A stretch of DNA of 64,000 nt, from contig NZ_QPIW01000001.1 in assembly GCF_003339505.1 (NCBI RefSeq), positions 673,426 to 737,425 on the forward strand. Reading direction: 5' to 3'. The stretch is from Runella aurantiaca (GTDB lineage Bacteria > Bacteroidota > Bacteroidia > Cytophagales > Spirosomataceae). The translations under genes and the position numbers were made by a program. Below, one piece after another: positions 9,253-17,557 of the stretch. Within the stretch, counting starts at the first letter, position 1, and each line of letters begins with the position of its first letter. The notes beneath the pieces were generated by a model. It did not search any database, was not told where the DNA came from, and saw only the letters and a list, made by a program, of their open reading frames with translations.

Positions 9253-9723
9253 ATGAAGACTGCAAAAATATTCCTTTTTGTTGCCGTGGCCTTTGCCGCA
9301 GCCTCTTGTAAAGTGGATGATCCATTTGTAGACCGCGTGGTTGCACCCGTTCTGTTGGTGTTTGATAATGCCATCGGAGATGGCGGCGGTTTTACCACTG
9401 AGCCGACCGTTACCTCAAAAGCAACGGGTACTGCTACCGTAAGTGTTCGCATTCTTGAATTGGACAAAACAAATATTCTTGACTATAAAAAAGGAATAGA
9501 TTCTATTCCAGTAACTGGCCTAGCGTTGTCGCTTACAACACGTGCCGGGGTTAAAATTGCTGACTTGACAACCGATGCCAACGGTCGGGCCTTGGTGACC
9601 AAAACTTGGGCTGAGTTTGGCGTAGCTGCTCCAAAGGCTGGTTCGATTGTTTCGCTTACGCTGACGGGTAAGTACAAAGAGCAATCGTTTTCTAAACTGG
9701 CTCGTTTGCAGGCAGTTAATTAA
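9253..9723 (+). CDS. Small lipoprotein with an Ig-like (Big_1-like) region
   Basis: A 156-residue lipoprotein. ATG at 9253 is chosen because it gives a signal peptide ending AAASC (Cys19); a longer TTG-start reading from 9190 would bury the signal. The body is rich in beta-type residues. The stretch around DLTTDANGRALVTKT resembles the turn seen in bacterial Ig-like Big_1 domains. It is the last gene of the SusCD/aminotransferase run and may be an accessory ligand-binding or surface protein. The function is unknown. Confidence 0.75.
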   Translation: MKTAKIFLFVAVAFAAASCKVDDPFVDRVVAPVLLVFDNAIGDGGGFTTEPTVTSKATGTATVSVRILELDKTNILDYKKGIDSIPVTGLALSLTTRAGVKIADLTTDANGRALVTKTWAEFGVAAPKAGSIVSLTLTGKYKEQSFSKLARLQAVN

Positions 9724-9904
9724 CAATAAAGCTGCCGTAGTGCAGTGCTTAAAGAAGAATAATCTGAGTAAATGGTGTCGCTGGATTGGAGAGAGTAAAG
9801 TGGTCAATATCAACAAACTATTCGATCTTAAACTTAATTCCTGATACCAAACTCATTTTAGAGTATATATTATTGGTGGGTTTGAATAATCAATGATTGA
9901 GTCG

Positions 9905-9939
9905 ACACAGCCGAGGCATTCGCTTCGGCTGTGTTTTTT
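9905..9939 (+). terminator. Rho-independent terminator after the SusCD operon
   Basis: ACACAGCCGAGGC (9905-9917) pairs with GCTTCGGCTGTGT (9922-9934), giving 13 bp with one G-U pair and a 4-nt loop. T residues follow directly. It points rightward, closing the operon, and ends just before the stop of the leftward response regulator. Confidence 0.85.
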
Positions 9940-9940
9940 A

Positions 9941-10717
9941 CTATTCGCCGAGCCAAGTTTTAAAGTCGCTGGCTTTTTCCCGCCCCACAATCGCTTCTTC
10001 GTCAAATGCGGGCGTCAATTGGATTTTAAGTTTGCTGTTGAAGTACAAATGTACTTTTTCGATGGCATTGGCAGAAGCAATGATTTGACGATTTAACCGA
10101 AAAAAATGACGAGGATTCAGTTCTCCGAAAATTTCATCCAACGTATAATCCACCAAGTAATCGCGTCCTTCAAACGATTTGGCAAAGCTCATTTTGTTTC
10201 GGGTGTAGAAATAAGCAATTTCTTTGGTGGTCAGGGAGAACATTTTCTGGCCTTGTTTAATCAAAAACCGCTCCCGATACACGGGGGCTGGCGCGGGAGC
10301 CATGTTAGAAAGCAGTTTTTTGATGGAAAGCTGGATTTCGCTCGGCTCCTTCAAAAAAGTTTCTTTGAGATAATTCAATTTGTTTAATGCCCTACTCAAC
10401 TCTTCGGCCTTGATGGGTTTGAGTAAGTAGTCTATGCTGTTGACCTTGAAGGCTTTAAGAGCAAACTCGTCGTAGGCGGTAGTAAAGATAACGGGACTTT
10501 GGACGGTTACGTGATTGAAAATTTCAAAACTTTGCCCGTCGGCCAATTCAATATCTAGCAGGAGTAAATCGGGCGCGGGATGGTCTTGAAGCCACGCTAC
10601 GGTATCTTCGATACTGGTCAGAATGCCCAAAATAACGGCGGTAGGCTCAACCTCCAGCACCAGTCGCTGCAATTTTCTGGCGGTTAGTTCTTCGTCTTCT
10701 ACAATTAAAATGTTCAT
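9941..10717 (-). CDS. LytTR-family response regulator
   Basis: A 258-residue regulator with a CheY-like receiver domain (acidic EDEE near the N-terminus, phospho-Asp55 in LLLLDIEL, conserved Lys in LLKPIK) and a C-terminal LytTR DNA-binding domain (HFFRLNRQII, LKIQLTPAF). ATG at 10717 is chosen because GGAGG lies 8 nt upstream; a GTG nine bases earlier is possible. It starts directly after the stop of the sensor kinase, so the two are translationally linked. A paralogous pair is at 43311-45094. Confidence 0.92.
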   Translation of the reverse strand: MNILIVEDEELTARKLQRLVLEVEPTAVILGILTSIEDTVAWLQDHPAPDLLLLDIELADGQSFEIFNHVTVQSPVIFTTAYDEFALKAFKVNSIDYLLKPIKAEELSRALNKLNYLKETFLKEPSEIQLSIKKLLSNMAPAPAPVYRERFLIKQGQKMFSLTTKEIAYFYTRNKMSFAKSFEGRDYLVDYTLDEIFGELNPRHFFRLNRQIIASANAIEKVHLYFNSKLKIQLTPAFDEEAIVGREKASDFKTWLGE

Positions 10718-10718
10718 G

Positions 10719-11768
10719 TTATGCACCTCCGTACGACACAGAGGGGTTTGAAGGGTTGATGAGTGGGACTTTTACCTGAAAAATATGTTCCGTTTGGCGA
10801 ACAACCACGTGGGGTTGGCCGAGCAGACTATACTTAGATGAAATATTGGCTAACCCCGTTTTATCAGAAGGCAGACTTTTGGATTTGACCTGTAAGTTGT
10901 TGACCACAAATAAGTCATTAGCGTCGTCGGCGTAAATGGTGATTTTTAGGGGTTGGTGACTCAAAATTGCATTGTGTTTTACGGCATTTTCGACCAATAA
11001 TTGTAACGTAAGCGGTGGAATCAAATAAGACAGCTTGGCGGCAGGTATGTCTTTTATCAATCGGAGTCCGTTGCCGAAGCGCGTTTGGAGCAAATGAAAA
11101 TAGGCATCAATAAAGTTTAATTCGTTTTCGAGCGTGGTGAGCGGTTGGTCGTTGTTTTGCAATAAATACCGATACACCGACGACAATTCTTCGATAAATC
11201 GCTCCGCTTTTTTGGGGTCTTCGGCCACCAACGACGACAGGGTACTCAGGTTGTTAAACAAAAAATGGGGCTGAATTTGGGATTTGAGCGAATCCAACTG
11301 CGTTTGCAGGTTTTCTTTTTTGAGGCGCTCCGCTTCATAATAGGTTTTCCACCATTGTTTGTACAAATAAATTGCCTCGTAAATGGCTAAAATCGGCAAT
11401 AGCATTACCAGACCAAAAATAATGTTGAAAATATACCGTTGCGGTGTAAAATGATATCCCCAAAACTTAGTTGTACTGTAAAACAACGAGAATGTAAATC
11501 GAATGCCGATGGTAATGATGAACGTCCAAAACAACAAAAAGGCGATTCGGGTACGGGTAAGTTTGATGCCCGGATACTTATTTCTGGACGTGATAATGAC
11601 CATTCGATTTAATTCCCAAAGTACGATGATGGCAAAGACTGAATGGATGATTTCTGAATGAAGGTCAATTCGGTGAAAAGCATTTCCTTCGTGGTAAATC
11701 ACCAATGCCACCAGCGTAATGATAGGTACGCCGATGATTCTGAGCCATTTATCGTTGAGTTTTGTCAT
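10719..11768 (-). CDS. LytS/YehU-type sensor histidine kinase
   Basis: A 349-residue membrane kinase. Four hydrophobic segments lie within the first about 135 residues, then the His_kinase domain with the phospho-acceptor His168 in QIQPHFLFNNL. An ATP-binding region follows (LLVENAVKHN N-box, KTGLANISSKY). It should phosphorylate the downstream LytTR regulator. There is no recognisable extracellular sensor domain, so the signal is probably perceived in or near the membrane. It follows an exported NTF2-like protein by 32 bp. Confidence 0.92.
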   Translation of the reverse strand: MTKLNDKWLRIIGVPIITLVALVIYHEGNAFHRIDLHSEIIHSVFAIIVLWELNRMVIITSRNKYPGIKLTRTRIAFLLFWTFIITIGIRFTFSLFYSTTKFWGYHFTPQRYIFNIIFGLVMLLPILAIYEAIYLYKQWWKTYYEAERLKKENLQTQLDSLKSQIQPHFLFNNLSTLSSLVAEDPKKAERFIEELSSVYRYLLQNNDQPLTTLENELNFIDAYFHLLQTRFGNGLRLIKDIPAAKLSYLIPPLTLQLLVENAVKHNAILSHQPLKITIYADDANDLFVVNNLQVKSKSLPSDKTGLANISSKYSLLGQPHVVVRQTEHIFQVKVPLINPSNPSVSYGGA

Positions 11769-11800
11769 TGAAAAAGTTGTTCTTCCGCGAGAAATGTAAT

Positions 11801-12625
11801 TTAATCTAGGGTTAACAGAATCAATTTCCAGTCATTTTTATCCTTTATCCATACCCGCAAATAGCTGGTCGTTTTGGCGGAATGGGTTATGCTTCCATAC
11901 ACGTAGGCAAAATCCCCAGCTTTTGAGATTCCGCCATTTAGTGCCTTTAATGTGGCTTGATTCGACAATTCTGAAAGTTCTTCGAACACCCGTTTTTGCG
12001 TAATAACGGGGCTTTTTGCGGGCAAATTGAAATGCGCAGAAGGATGTAGATAGGGCGAAAGACTACGCCATCCTTTGGTTGCAATCGCCTGATTGATAGC
12101 TTCTTCCAGAGTCATTATTTCGTCGTAGTTAGCATTCGCAAAGGATTGTTGGAGGGTGATTTCGTTTATGGTCGAAACTGGCGCGTGCGTTTCGGTATAT
12201 GAATTCCCCAAATCTATCAAAAGTTTAAATTCACCAGCGTTATTTTTCTTCCAAATCGAAGAAAAATTGCCGCGTGCAATGACCGAATCTTTGGGTGTTG
12301 CCCTGACGGTATACGGCCCAGTATTCAAGCCTAAATCGCCAGAGGCGCTGATGACCGAAAACGAAGGCTCCCAAAACAAGACGGGAGATTTGGCAGGAGC
12401 TTTTTGGTAAAAGTCTATCCCGTTGAGCACTTTTCCTCGATTAAACACCACACCTATGCTATCAAGAAACATGAGGAAACCTTCTTTGATTGAATGCGTT
12501 GACGTAAAAGCCGCAAATTGTTTTTCGGTATCAATGAGTTTTTGAATTGGTTTTTGGGCGTGGGCCGTGACGAAGACCAACCCCATCAACAAGTTGGCAA
12601 GCGTTAAGTGGCGTAGTGGTTTCAT
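11801..12625 (-). CDS. Exported protein with NTF2/DUF4440-like domains
   Basis: A 274-residue protein with a signal peptide (1-23, VTAHAQ). Two regions look like NTF2-like (SnoaL/DUF4440) folds. The first is about residues 28-140, with a GPYTVR and WKKNNAGEFKLLID ending; the second is about 165-274, with FAYVYGS and VWIKDKNDWKLILLTLD. These are typical C-terminal strands of the fold. It is first in an apparent operon with the sensor kinase and LytTR regulator. Function unknown; it may be a periplasmic ligand binder. Confidence 0.7.
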   Translation of the reverse strand: MKPLRHLTLANLLMGLVFVTAHAQKPIQKLIDTEKQFAAFTSTHSIKEGFLMFLDSIGVVFNRGKVLNGIDFYQKAPAKSPVLFWEPSFSVISASGDLGLNTGPYTVRATPKDSVIARGNFSSIWKKNNAGEFKLLIDLGNSYTETHAPVSTINEITLQQSFANANYDEIMTLEEAINQAIATKGWRSLSPYLHPSAHFNLPAKSPVITQKRVFEELSELSNQATLKALNGGISKAGDFAYVYGSITHSAKTTSYLRVWIKDKNDWKLILLTLD

Positions 12626-12809
12626 GTGGTGTAATTGTGTTTTCTTCCCAAAAATCTTAATTCCACTTGAGACAACAAATGGACATATCCCTGAACTGTT
12701 GTTTTTTTAGTCCGAAGTGACAGAGAAGGCTTGGGGCTTGAAATAGTCGCGGTAAAGTGCGAATTTAGAGCGATAAAAGTGCAGAACAATCATTAATAAA
12801 AGCAATACG

Positions 12810-13742
12810 ATGGATTCTGTAATCAAATCAAGACGTGCTGCGCTCAATACCCTCGGTGTTTTTGGCGCTGGAATGTGGTTGTTGCCTTCTTTTCAGTTTT
12901 CAAGCGAAGAACAAAACATGATTAAACGAAAAATACCATCGTCGGGCGAACCGCTGCCCATCGTGGGATTGGGTACTTGGCAGCAGTTTGACGTCGGACT
13001 GTCGGAAGAAGAACGCCGCCAACTCACCGAAGTCCTGACCCTGATGATTGAAAAAGGGGGCAGGTTGATTGACTCGTCACCGATGTACGGACGTGCCGAA
13101 GCGGTCATAGGAGAGCTTGCCGCGCCACCCGCCATTAACCCCAATCTCTTTTATGCCACTAAAGTGTGGACAACGGGAAAGGAAGCGGGGATTCGGGAAA
13201 TGAATGACTCAATGGCCAAAATGCGTCGAAAAACCCTTGATTTGATGCAGGTTCATAATTTGGTTGATTACAAAACCCACTTGCAAACATTGTACAAGTG
13301 GAAAGACGAAGGCAAAATTCGGTACATTGGTATTACGCACTACACGGCTTCTGCCCACGAAACACTGGAGCGAGTTTTGAAGTCGGAGAAGATTGACTTT
13401 GTGCAGTTCAATTTTTCTATTCGGGAGCGAAATGCCGAGAAAAGGTTGCTAAATGAAGCCCGTGAAAAAGGGGTAGCGGTGATAATCAATGAGCCGTTTG
13501 AATCGGGTTCGTTGTTCAACGCGGTCAAGGGGAAGAAACTGCCCGAGTGGGCGGCTGAAAATGATATTCAGAGCTGGGGTCAGTATTTTTTGAAGTATAT
13601 TTTGGCCAACGAGGCCGTCAATTGCGTTATTCCTGGTACTTCAAATCCTAAGCATGTCGTGGATAACATGGGGGCGGGGTTCGGTCGATTGCCTGACGAT
13701 AAATTGCGTTTAAAAATGATTGAGTATCTAAGCGCAATTTAG
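12810..13742 (+). CDS. Aldo/keto reductase with Tat-like leader
   Basis: A 310-residue NADPH-dependent oxidoreductase of the aldo/keto reductase fold. The catalytic tetrad is visible: Asp in LIDSSPMYG, Tyr five residues later, Lys in YATKVW and His in MQVHNL. The N-terminus (SRRAALNTLGVFGAGMW) looks like a twin-arginine leader, so the enzyme may be periplasmic. Its last 4 bp overlap the end of the convergent DUF5686 gene. Confidence 0.85.
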   Translation: MDSVIKSRRAALNTLGVFGAGMWLLPSFQFSSEEQNMIKRKIPSSGEPLPIVGLGTWQQFDVGLSEEERRQLTEVLTLMIEKGGRLIDSSPMYGRAEAVIGELAAPPAINPNLFYATKVWTTGKEAGIREMNDSMAKMRRKTLDLMQVHNLVDYKTHLQTLYKWKDEGKIRYIGITHYTASAHETLERVLKSEKIDFVQFNFSIRERNAEKRLLNEAREKGVAVIINEPFESGSLFNAVKGKKLPEWAAENDIQSWGQYFLKYILANEAVNCVIPGTSNPKHVVDNMGAGFGRLPDDKLRLKMIEYLSAI

Positions 13743-16270
13743 ATATTGAACCAGAATGAAAACTTAACGGCAAAGGGTGTGATGCCCGGATTTTGGCGGT
13801 AGGTCAGGCGGTGAATGGCGTCAACCCGCAGTACTTTAAAAATATTGTCGATGGCGTAGCCTACTTCAACGTAGGGTTCTTTGCCCAATGTACTGAAACC
13901 CAGCACGGGTCGCCCCTGCGCATCTGTGGGAGCTAGGAGACTCATATTGGCGGACCGTACGCTTCCGTAAAGTACCTTGGCATTGGCTAAAAAACGCCAT
14001 TTTAAGCGTTTGATGGCAGGAATTCGGTTGAAAAGCAACCCTTCAAAATTATGCTCATACCGCAGTTGGATGTACTTATCGCTCACAAATTCAAAGTAAT
14101 TCATGAGGTTGAAGGCATTTTCGACGTAAAAAAGGGATTCGTTGCCCAGCGGCGTATAGAGCATAGGGTAGGGGAGCGTTGAAGGAATATATCCTAACGT
14201 AACGTTATAATTGGAACGGCCCCATATTCCCACCCGAAAACTTTGTTTTACATTTAGGGATAGTCGGTGGTAACTAAAATCACTGTTCATGAGGTTACGA
14301 AGCCCCATTTGATAGCGAAAAATCACCAGTGGCCACCGCTGCGTGCCGAGGGTGAGTCGTTCGTTTTCGTTGTAGATAAACACCTCATCTTTGCCCCAAC
14401 GGGTTTCAAAAAATAACTCCGAGTTTTGGTAATTGCTTTGGGTGGGTGAACGGTCGCCCATGCCGGGGGTGGTTCGGTAGGCAAAGGCGTACATGGGCTC
14501 AAACGAACGATGACGCAACCCCACGGTTTGGGTCAATCCTCTGAAAAGCTCGCGTTTGACGTAAGCAGAACTGACCCCTTCAAAATACCCGCGACGGTAC
14601 GAACCCCAGCGGGTCATGGCGCCAAATAGGGCGTTGTTGCCGATGGCCTCCGACGAAAGCCCGATGCGCTCTAAATCATAACTATGACTGATGCCGCCGA
14701 TGGTCCAGGGTTTGCGGCTAAAGATGTAGTCAACGCTAAAATTATACTTCCATTTTTGGTCCAAAGTGCCGTAGGCCGCGTGTCCGCTCAATATCCATTT
14801 GCGACTGAAATCGGGGTTGGTTTTGCCACCGATGCGGATACGGTTTCCTTCCACCACGTTGTTGGCGTATAAATACAAAAAAGGCCCGACGTCAATGTTG
14901 ACCTTCGGAATTCGTTTATATCCATTGACGGCCATATTGAGGACTTCTACGTAGGTACGTACCACTGGAACCTGCTTAACGGAGTCAATGAGCTGATAGG
15001 CCGTTTGCTCGCCTGCCGTCAGCGGTTCATGACGAACTTTGTCCCAGTAGTCTTCAGGATATTCTTTATAGTCTTCCGAAAGTTCCAGCGGATAGTCATA
15101 AAACTTGGGAGGACGGGGTTTGTTGACCGTCACGTTTCGATTGGAAGTATAAAATTTTACCAACATTCCCGCCGTAGAGTCAGTCAATTCGGCTACGTCA
15201 ATCAGCACCCGAGATTTGATGGGCATCCAAGTGCTGTCGCCGATTTGTTCGTATTCTTGCTGGATTTTGATGCGTTCAATAAAGTTGATGTTGGCGCGTT
15301 TGCCCACGCTGGCGTCCACCTGCACGAGTGCGTGCGAGAGGGTATCAATCCAAATGGTGCCGTTGAAAGCAAGGTCTTGGGGGCGTTTTGGTTCATAATC
15401 AATCTGATAACACCAATACCCACCCACAAAAGTAGTATCGACCAAAAAGTATTCGTAGGTGTTTTTCCAGCCGTCGGCAATCGGAGAATGAAAATCTTTT
15501 TCGACCACACTCAGCCAGTTTTGATAAAAATTATACTGCTGAAACGACGACCCAATGAGCTGAGAAATCAGGCTTCCGTCGGTGACGGCGATGCCCGAAA
15601 TCTTGGTTTTAAGAATTTGTTCTTTCTTTTTGCGCGGGTCTTCTCGAAAGTAATAATTGGAAATGGATTCGGACAGATAAATCGGAATCACGGGCCGACC
15701 ATCTTCGCCCGCAATCTTTTCAAATTTATCTACCGCTTCCGTAATCTTTCGAATGGCTTTGCGCTTTTTAAAACGCTGCGAAAGGTTATCTACGTCCACT
15801 TCAATCTTATTGTAGCTTTCGTATTCGTAGGCATTGAGGCGGTTGGGATTGTGCGCGGGCTTTTGTTTGACTACTTGCCGTAGAATGTTATACGCAGGAT
15901 TTTCGCCCGCGTAAATCTTTACTTCCTGAAGTTTGATTTCGGAAGATTCGAGCTGAAAATTGATAACTTGTGAAATCGAATCTTTGCGAATGGCTTTGGT
16001 TTTGGGTCGATAACTCATCGACGAAACCATCAATGAATCGCCTATTTGGGTGGTTTTTAGCGTATAAAATCCTTCAAAATTGGTGGTAACTCCCGCAGTT
16101 TTTCCTTTGATTGCCACCCCTGCGAAGGGCACAGGGTCACCAGTTTGGGCATCGGTGATGCGGCCAGAAATGGTGTAAGTTGTCTGACTGACGCCTTTAA
16201 GTGACCATAAGAGTACGAAACAGACTAACGTACAACAATGTATAGGAAAGAAGCGTAATCGTCTAATCAC
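13739..16270 (-). CDS. DUF5686 outer-membrane protein with CarboxypepD-like domain
   Basis: An 843-residue protein. A signal peptide (to about 29, LKGVSQ) is followed by a carboxypeptidase-regulatory-like beta domain (TISGRITDAQTGDPVPFAG, about 32-105), a central region and a C-terminal half rich in amphipathic strands ending FSFWFNI. This is the layout of the Bacteroidota DUF5686 family, thought to be outer-membrane barrels. Function unknown. No TonB plug is evident, which separates it from receptors. Confidence 0.85.
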   Translation of the reverse strand: MIRRLRFFPIHCCTLVCFVLLWSLKGVSQTTYTISGRITDAQTGDPVPFAGVAIKGKTAGVTTNFEGFYTLKTTQIGDSLMVSSMSYRPKTKAIRKDSISQVINFQLESSEIKLQEVKIYAGENPAYNILRQVVKQKPAHNPNRLNAYEYESYNKIEVDVDNLSQRFKKRKAIRKITEAVDKFEKIAGEDGRPVIPIYLSESISNYYFREDPRKKKEQILKTKISGIAVTDGSLISQLIGSSFQQYNFYQNWLSVVEKDFHSPIADGWKNTYEYFLVDTTFVGGYWCYQIDYEPKRPQDLAFNGTIWIDTLSHALVQVDASVGKRANINFIERIKIQQEYEQIGDSTWMPIKSRVLIDVAELTDSTAGMLVKFYTSNRNVTVNKPRPPKFYDYPLELSEDYKEYPEDYWDKVRHEPLTAGEQTAYQLIDSVKQVPVVRTYVEVLNMAVNGYKRIPKVNIDVGPFLYLYANNVVEGNRIRIGGKTNPDFSRKWILSGHAAYGTLDQKWKYNFSVDYIFSRKPWTIGGISHSYDLERIGLSSEAIGNNALFGAMTRWGSYRRGYFEGVSSAYVKRELFRGLTQTVGLRHRSFEPMYAFAYRTTPGMGDRSPTQSNYQNSELFFETRWGKDEVFIYNENERLTLGTQRWPLVIFRYQMGLRNLMNSDFSYHRLSLNVKQSFRVGIWGRSNYNVTLGYIPSTLPYPMLYTPLGNESLFYVENAFNLMNYFEFVSDKYIQLRYEHNFEGLLFNRIPAIKRLKWRFLANAKVLYGSVRSANMSLLAPTDAQGRPVLGFSTLGKEPYVEVGYAIDNIFKVLRVDAIHRLTYRQNPGITPFAVKFSFWFNI

Positions 16271-16421
16271 AGGTGGGGGATTTGGTTCATGGTTTGTCTA
16301 TGATGACAAACGCTTGTTGAAAATAAAAAAGTTTAGCCGCTATGACAATTATTTTTGACTTTTTTATTGATAATACGCAATTATGAGGCCATTATGTTGC
16401 AATATTTAAAGTTTTTACACA

Positions 16422-16460
16422 AAAAATCCTCTCACCGAATGCACTCAGGAGAGGATTTTT
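16422..16460. terminator. Bidirectional hairpin terminator
   Basis: AAAAATCCTCTC (16422-16433) is perfectly inverted at 16449-16460, a 12-bp stem with a 15-nt loop, with an A run on one side and a T run on the other. It lies downstream of the leftward DUF2452 gene and upstream of the DUF5686 gene. Confidence 0.65.
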
Positions 16461-16542
16461 ATGGGTTGGGGTTTGTAAACCCTATTGGCGACTCAGAGTA
16501 TTTATCACTCAATTGTTTACGGAAATTTCGGAAACTTGCTGA

Positions 16543-16594
16543 AATCTGGGATACGTAAAAGAAAGTAAAGTCTTCCTTTTGCGTACCCCAGATT
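16543..16594 (-). terminator. Long imperfect hairpin downstream of the DUF2452 gene
   Basis: Two 23-nt arms (16543-16565 and 16572-16594) match at 20 positions around a 6-nt loop. On the minus strand two of the three differences become G-U pairs, so the structure is better in the transcript of the DUF2452 gene. It may be a 3' stabiliser or terminator. The rest of the 16271-16669 gap shows no gene. Confidence 0.55.
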
Positions 16595-16669
16595 AACCAT
16601 GAGAATAGCTAACGGAGATTTTAATTTATTGATAACTTTAGGAGCTGTGTATTCTTTGTAATCAATTGA

Positions 16670-17107
16670 TTATGATTGATTTTCATTGTATTCGACGTGC
16701 CATGTGTGGTCGGCAAGCATCGTAACTTTAGCAATATAGCGACTGTATTTATACGAACGGCCCCATTCGCCCGGTGCAATCATGGAAAGCACGTCGCTGC
16801 CGTCTTCTTTTTCATACACATAATAAACCTCGTTCAGCACTGGCTCAAAATTCATGTGGGCGGCATAAATCCGTTCCGATACATCTACGCGCTGACGCAA
16901 CTCCTTGGCTTGTTGGGCCAGCGTTGCCATTTGTTGGTAAATCTGTCCGAGCTGCCTTTCGGTTTGTTGACGCATGGCCAACACTGCCTTGCCTTTGACT
17001 TTGCCCATATCTTCGGGCTTAATGACTGCGCCGCCTACCGAGTGGGCATACGCCATGAGTCCGGGGTTTTCAGCTACTTTGTCGGGATTGATAGGGTTCT
17101 CTACCAT
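16670..17107 (-). CDS. DUF2452 family protein
   Basis: A 145-residue soluble protein that matches the DUF2452 pattern: an N-terminal NPINPDKVAENPGLMAYAH segment, a central charged coiled-coil-like helix (about 45-80) and a C-terminal WGRSYKYSRYIAKVTMLADHTWHV segment. The family is widespread in Bacteroidota and present in animals, with no settled function. It stands alone, flanked by hairpins on the 3' side. Confidence 0.8.
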   Translation of the reverse strand: MVENPINPDKVAENPGLMAYAHSVGGAVIKPEDMGKVKGKAVLAMRQQTERQLGQIYQQMATLAQQAKELRQRVDVSERIYAAHMNFEPVLNEVYYVYEKEDGSDVLSMIAPGEWGRSYKYSRYIAKVTMLADHTWHVEYNENQS

Positions 17108-17557
17108 TATATAACCGTTGTTTGTTGGTTAATAAATTCAACGCACAAAATTAATTATTGTTTGGTTTGAATGTAGAACGAAACGCCTTTTAAGCTCTAA
17201 ATAATAAATAATAGTCTAAATAATTAATATTAAATAGACTATATATCTGTAAAATATTATAAATTAAGATAAAATATATAATCGAAAAAGATGCTCTTTT
17301 CGGTGGCTTAGGCCCTTTATTGGCCTCAAACAGATAAGCACATAAGGCGTTGGTTGGTCTCTTCGCCGCAAATCTAATGATTAAAAAAAGGGCGGGACTT
17401 TGCTATTGTGCCCATTAATGTTGTTTTTTGAGTGTAAATGCACCCGATAAAAATACGTTTGGCATCATGCTTGCATACTTTTCATACAACTAAAACGTTA
17501 TTTTTACGGGAATTTTCCACATAATTTGTAAGCAAACGCCTGAAAGCGAGTCGTTTA
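17108..17557. other. Intergenic region between divergent DUF2452 and PorW/SprE genes
   Basis: A 450-bp gap, mostly A/T-rich. The one structure is an inverted repeat ATAGTCTA (17211-17218) with TAGACTAT (17235-17242) around an A/T core that is itself nearly palindromic. No ORF or RNA gene was recognised. A promoter for each divergent gene is expected, but neither matches the consensus clearly. Confidence 0.5.

Noticed and set aside
15005..15883. 292-codon open frame on the plus strand
   Set aside because: It lies entirely antisense to the DUF5686 gene, which has a signal peptide and recognisable domains; the antisense product is low in protein-like features.
16355..16558. 67-codon plus-strand ORF
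   Set aside because: It is built across the terminator-like hairpin at 16422-16460; its sequence is explained by that structure.
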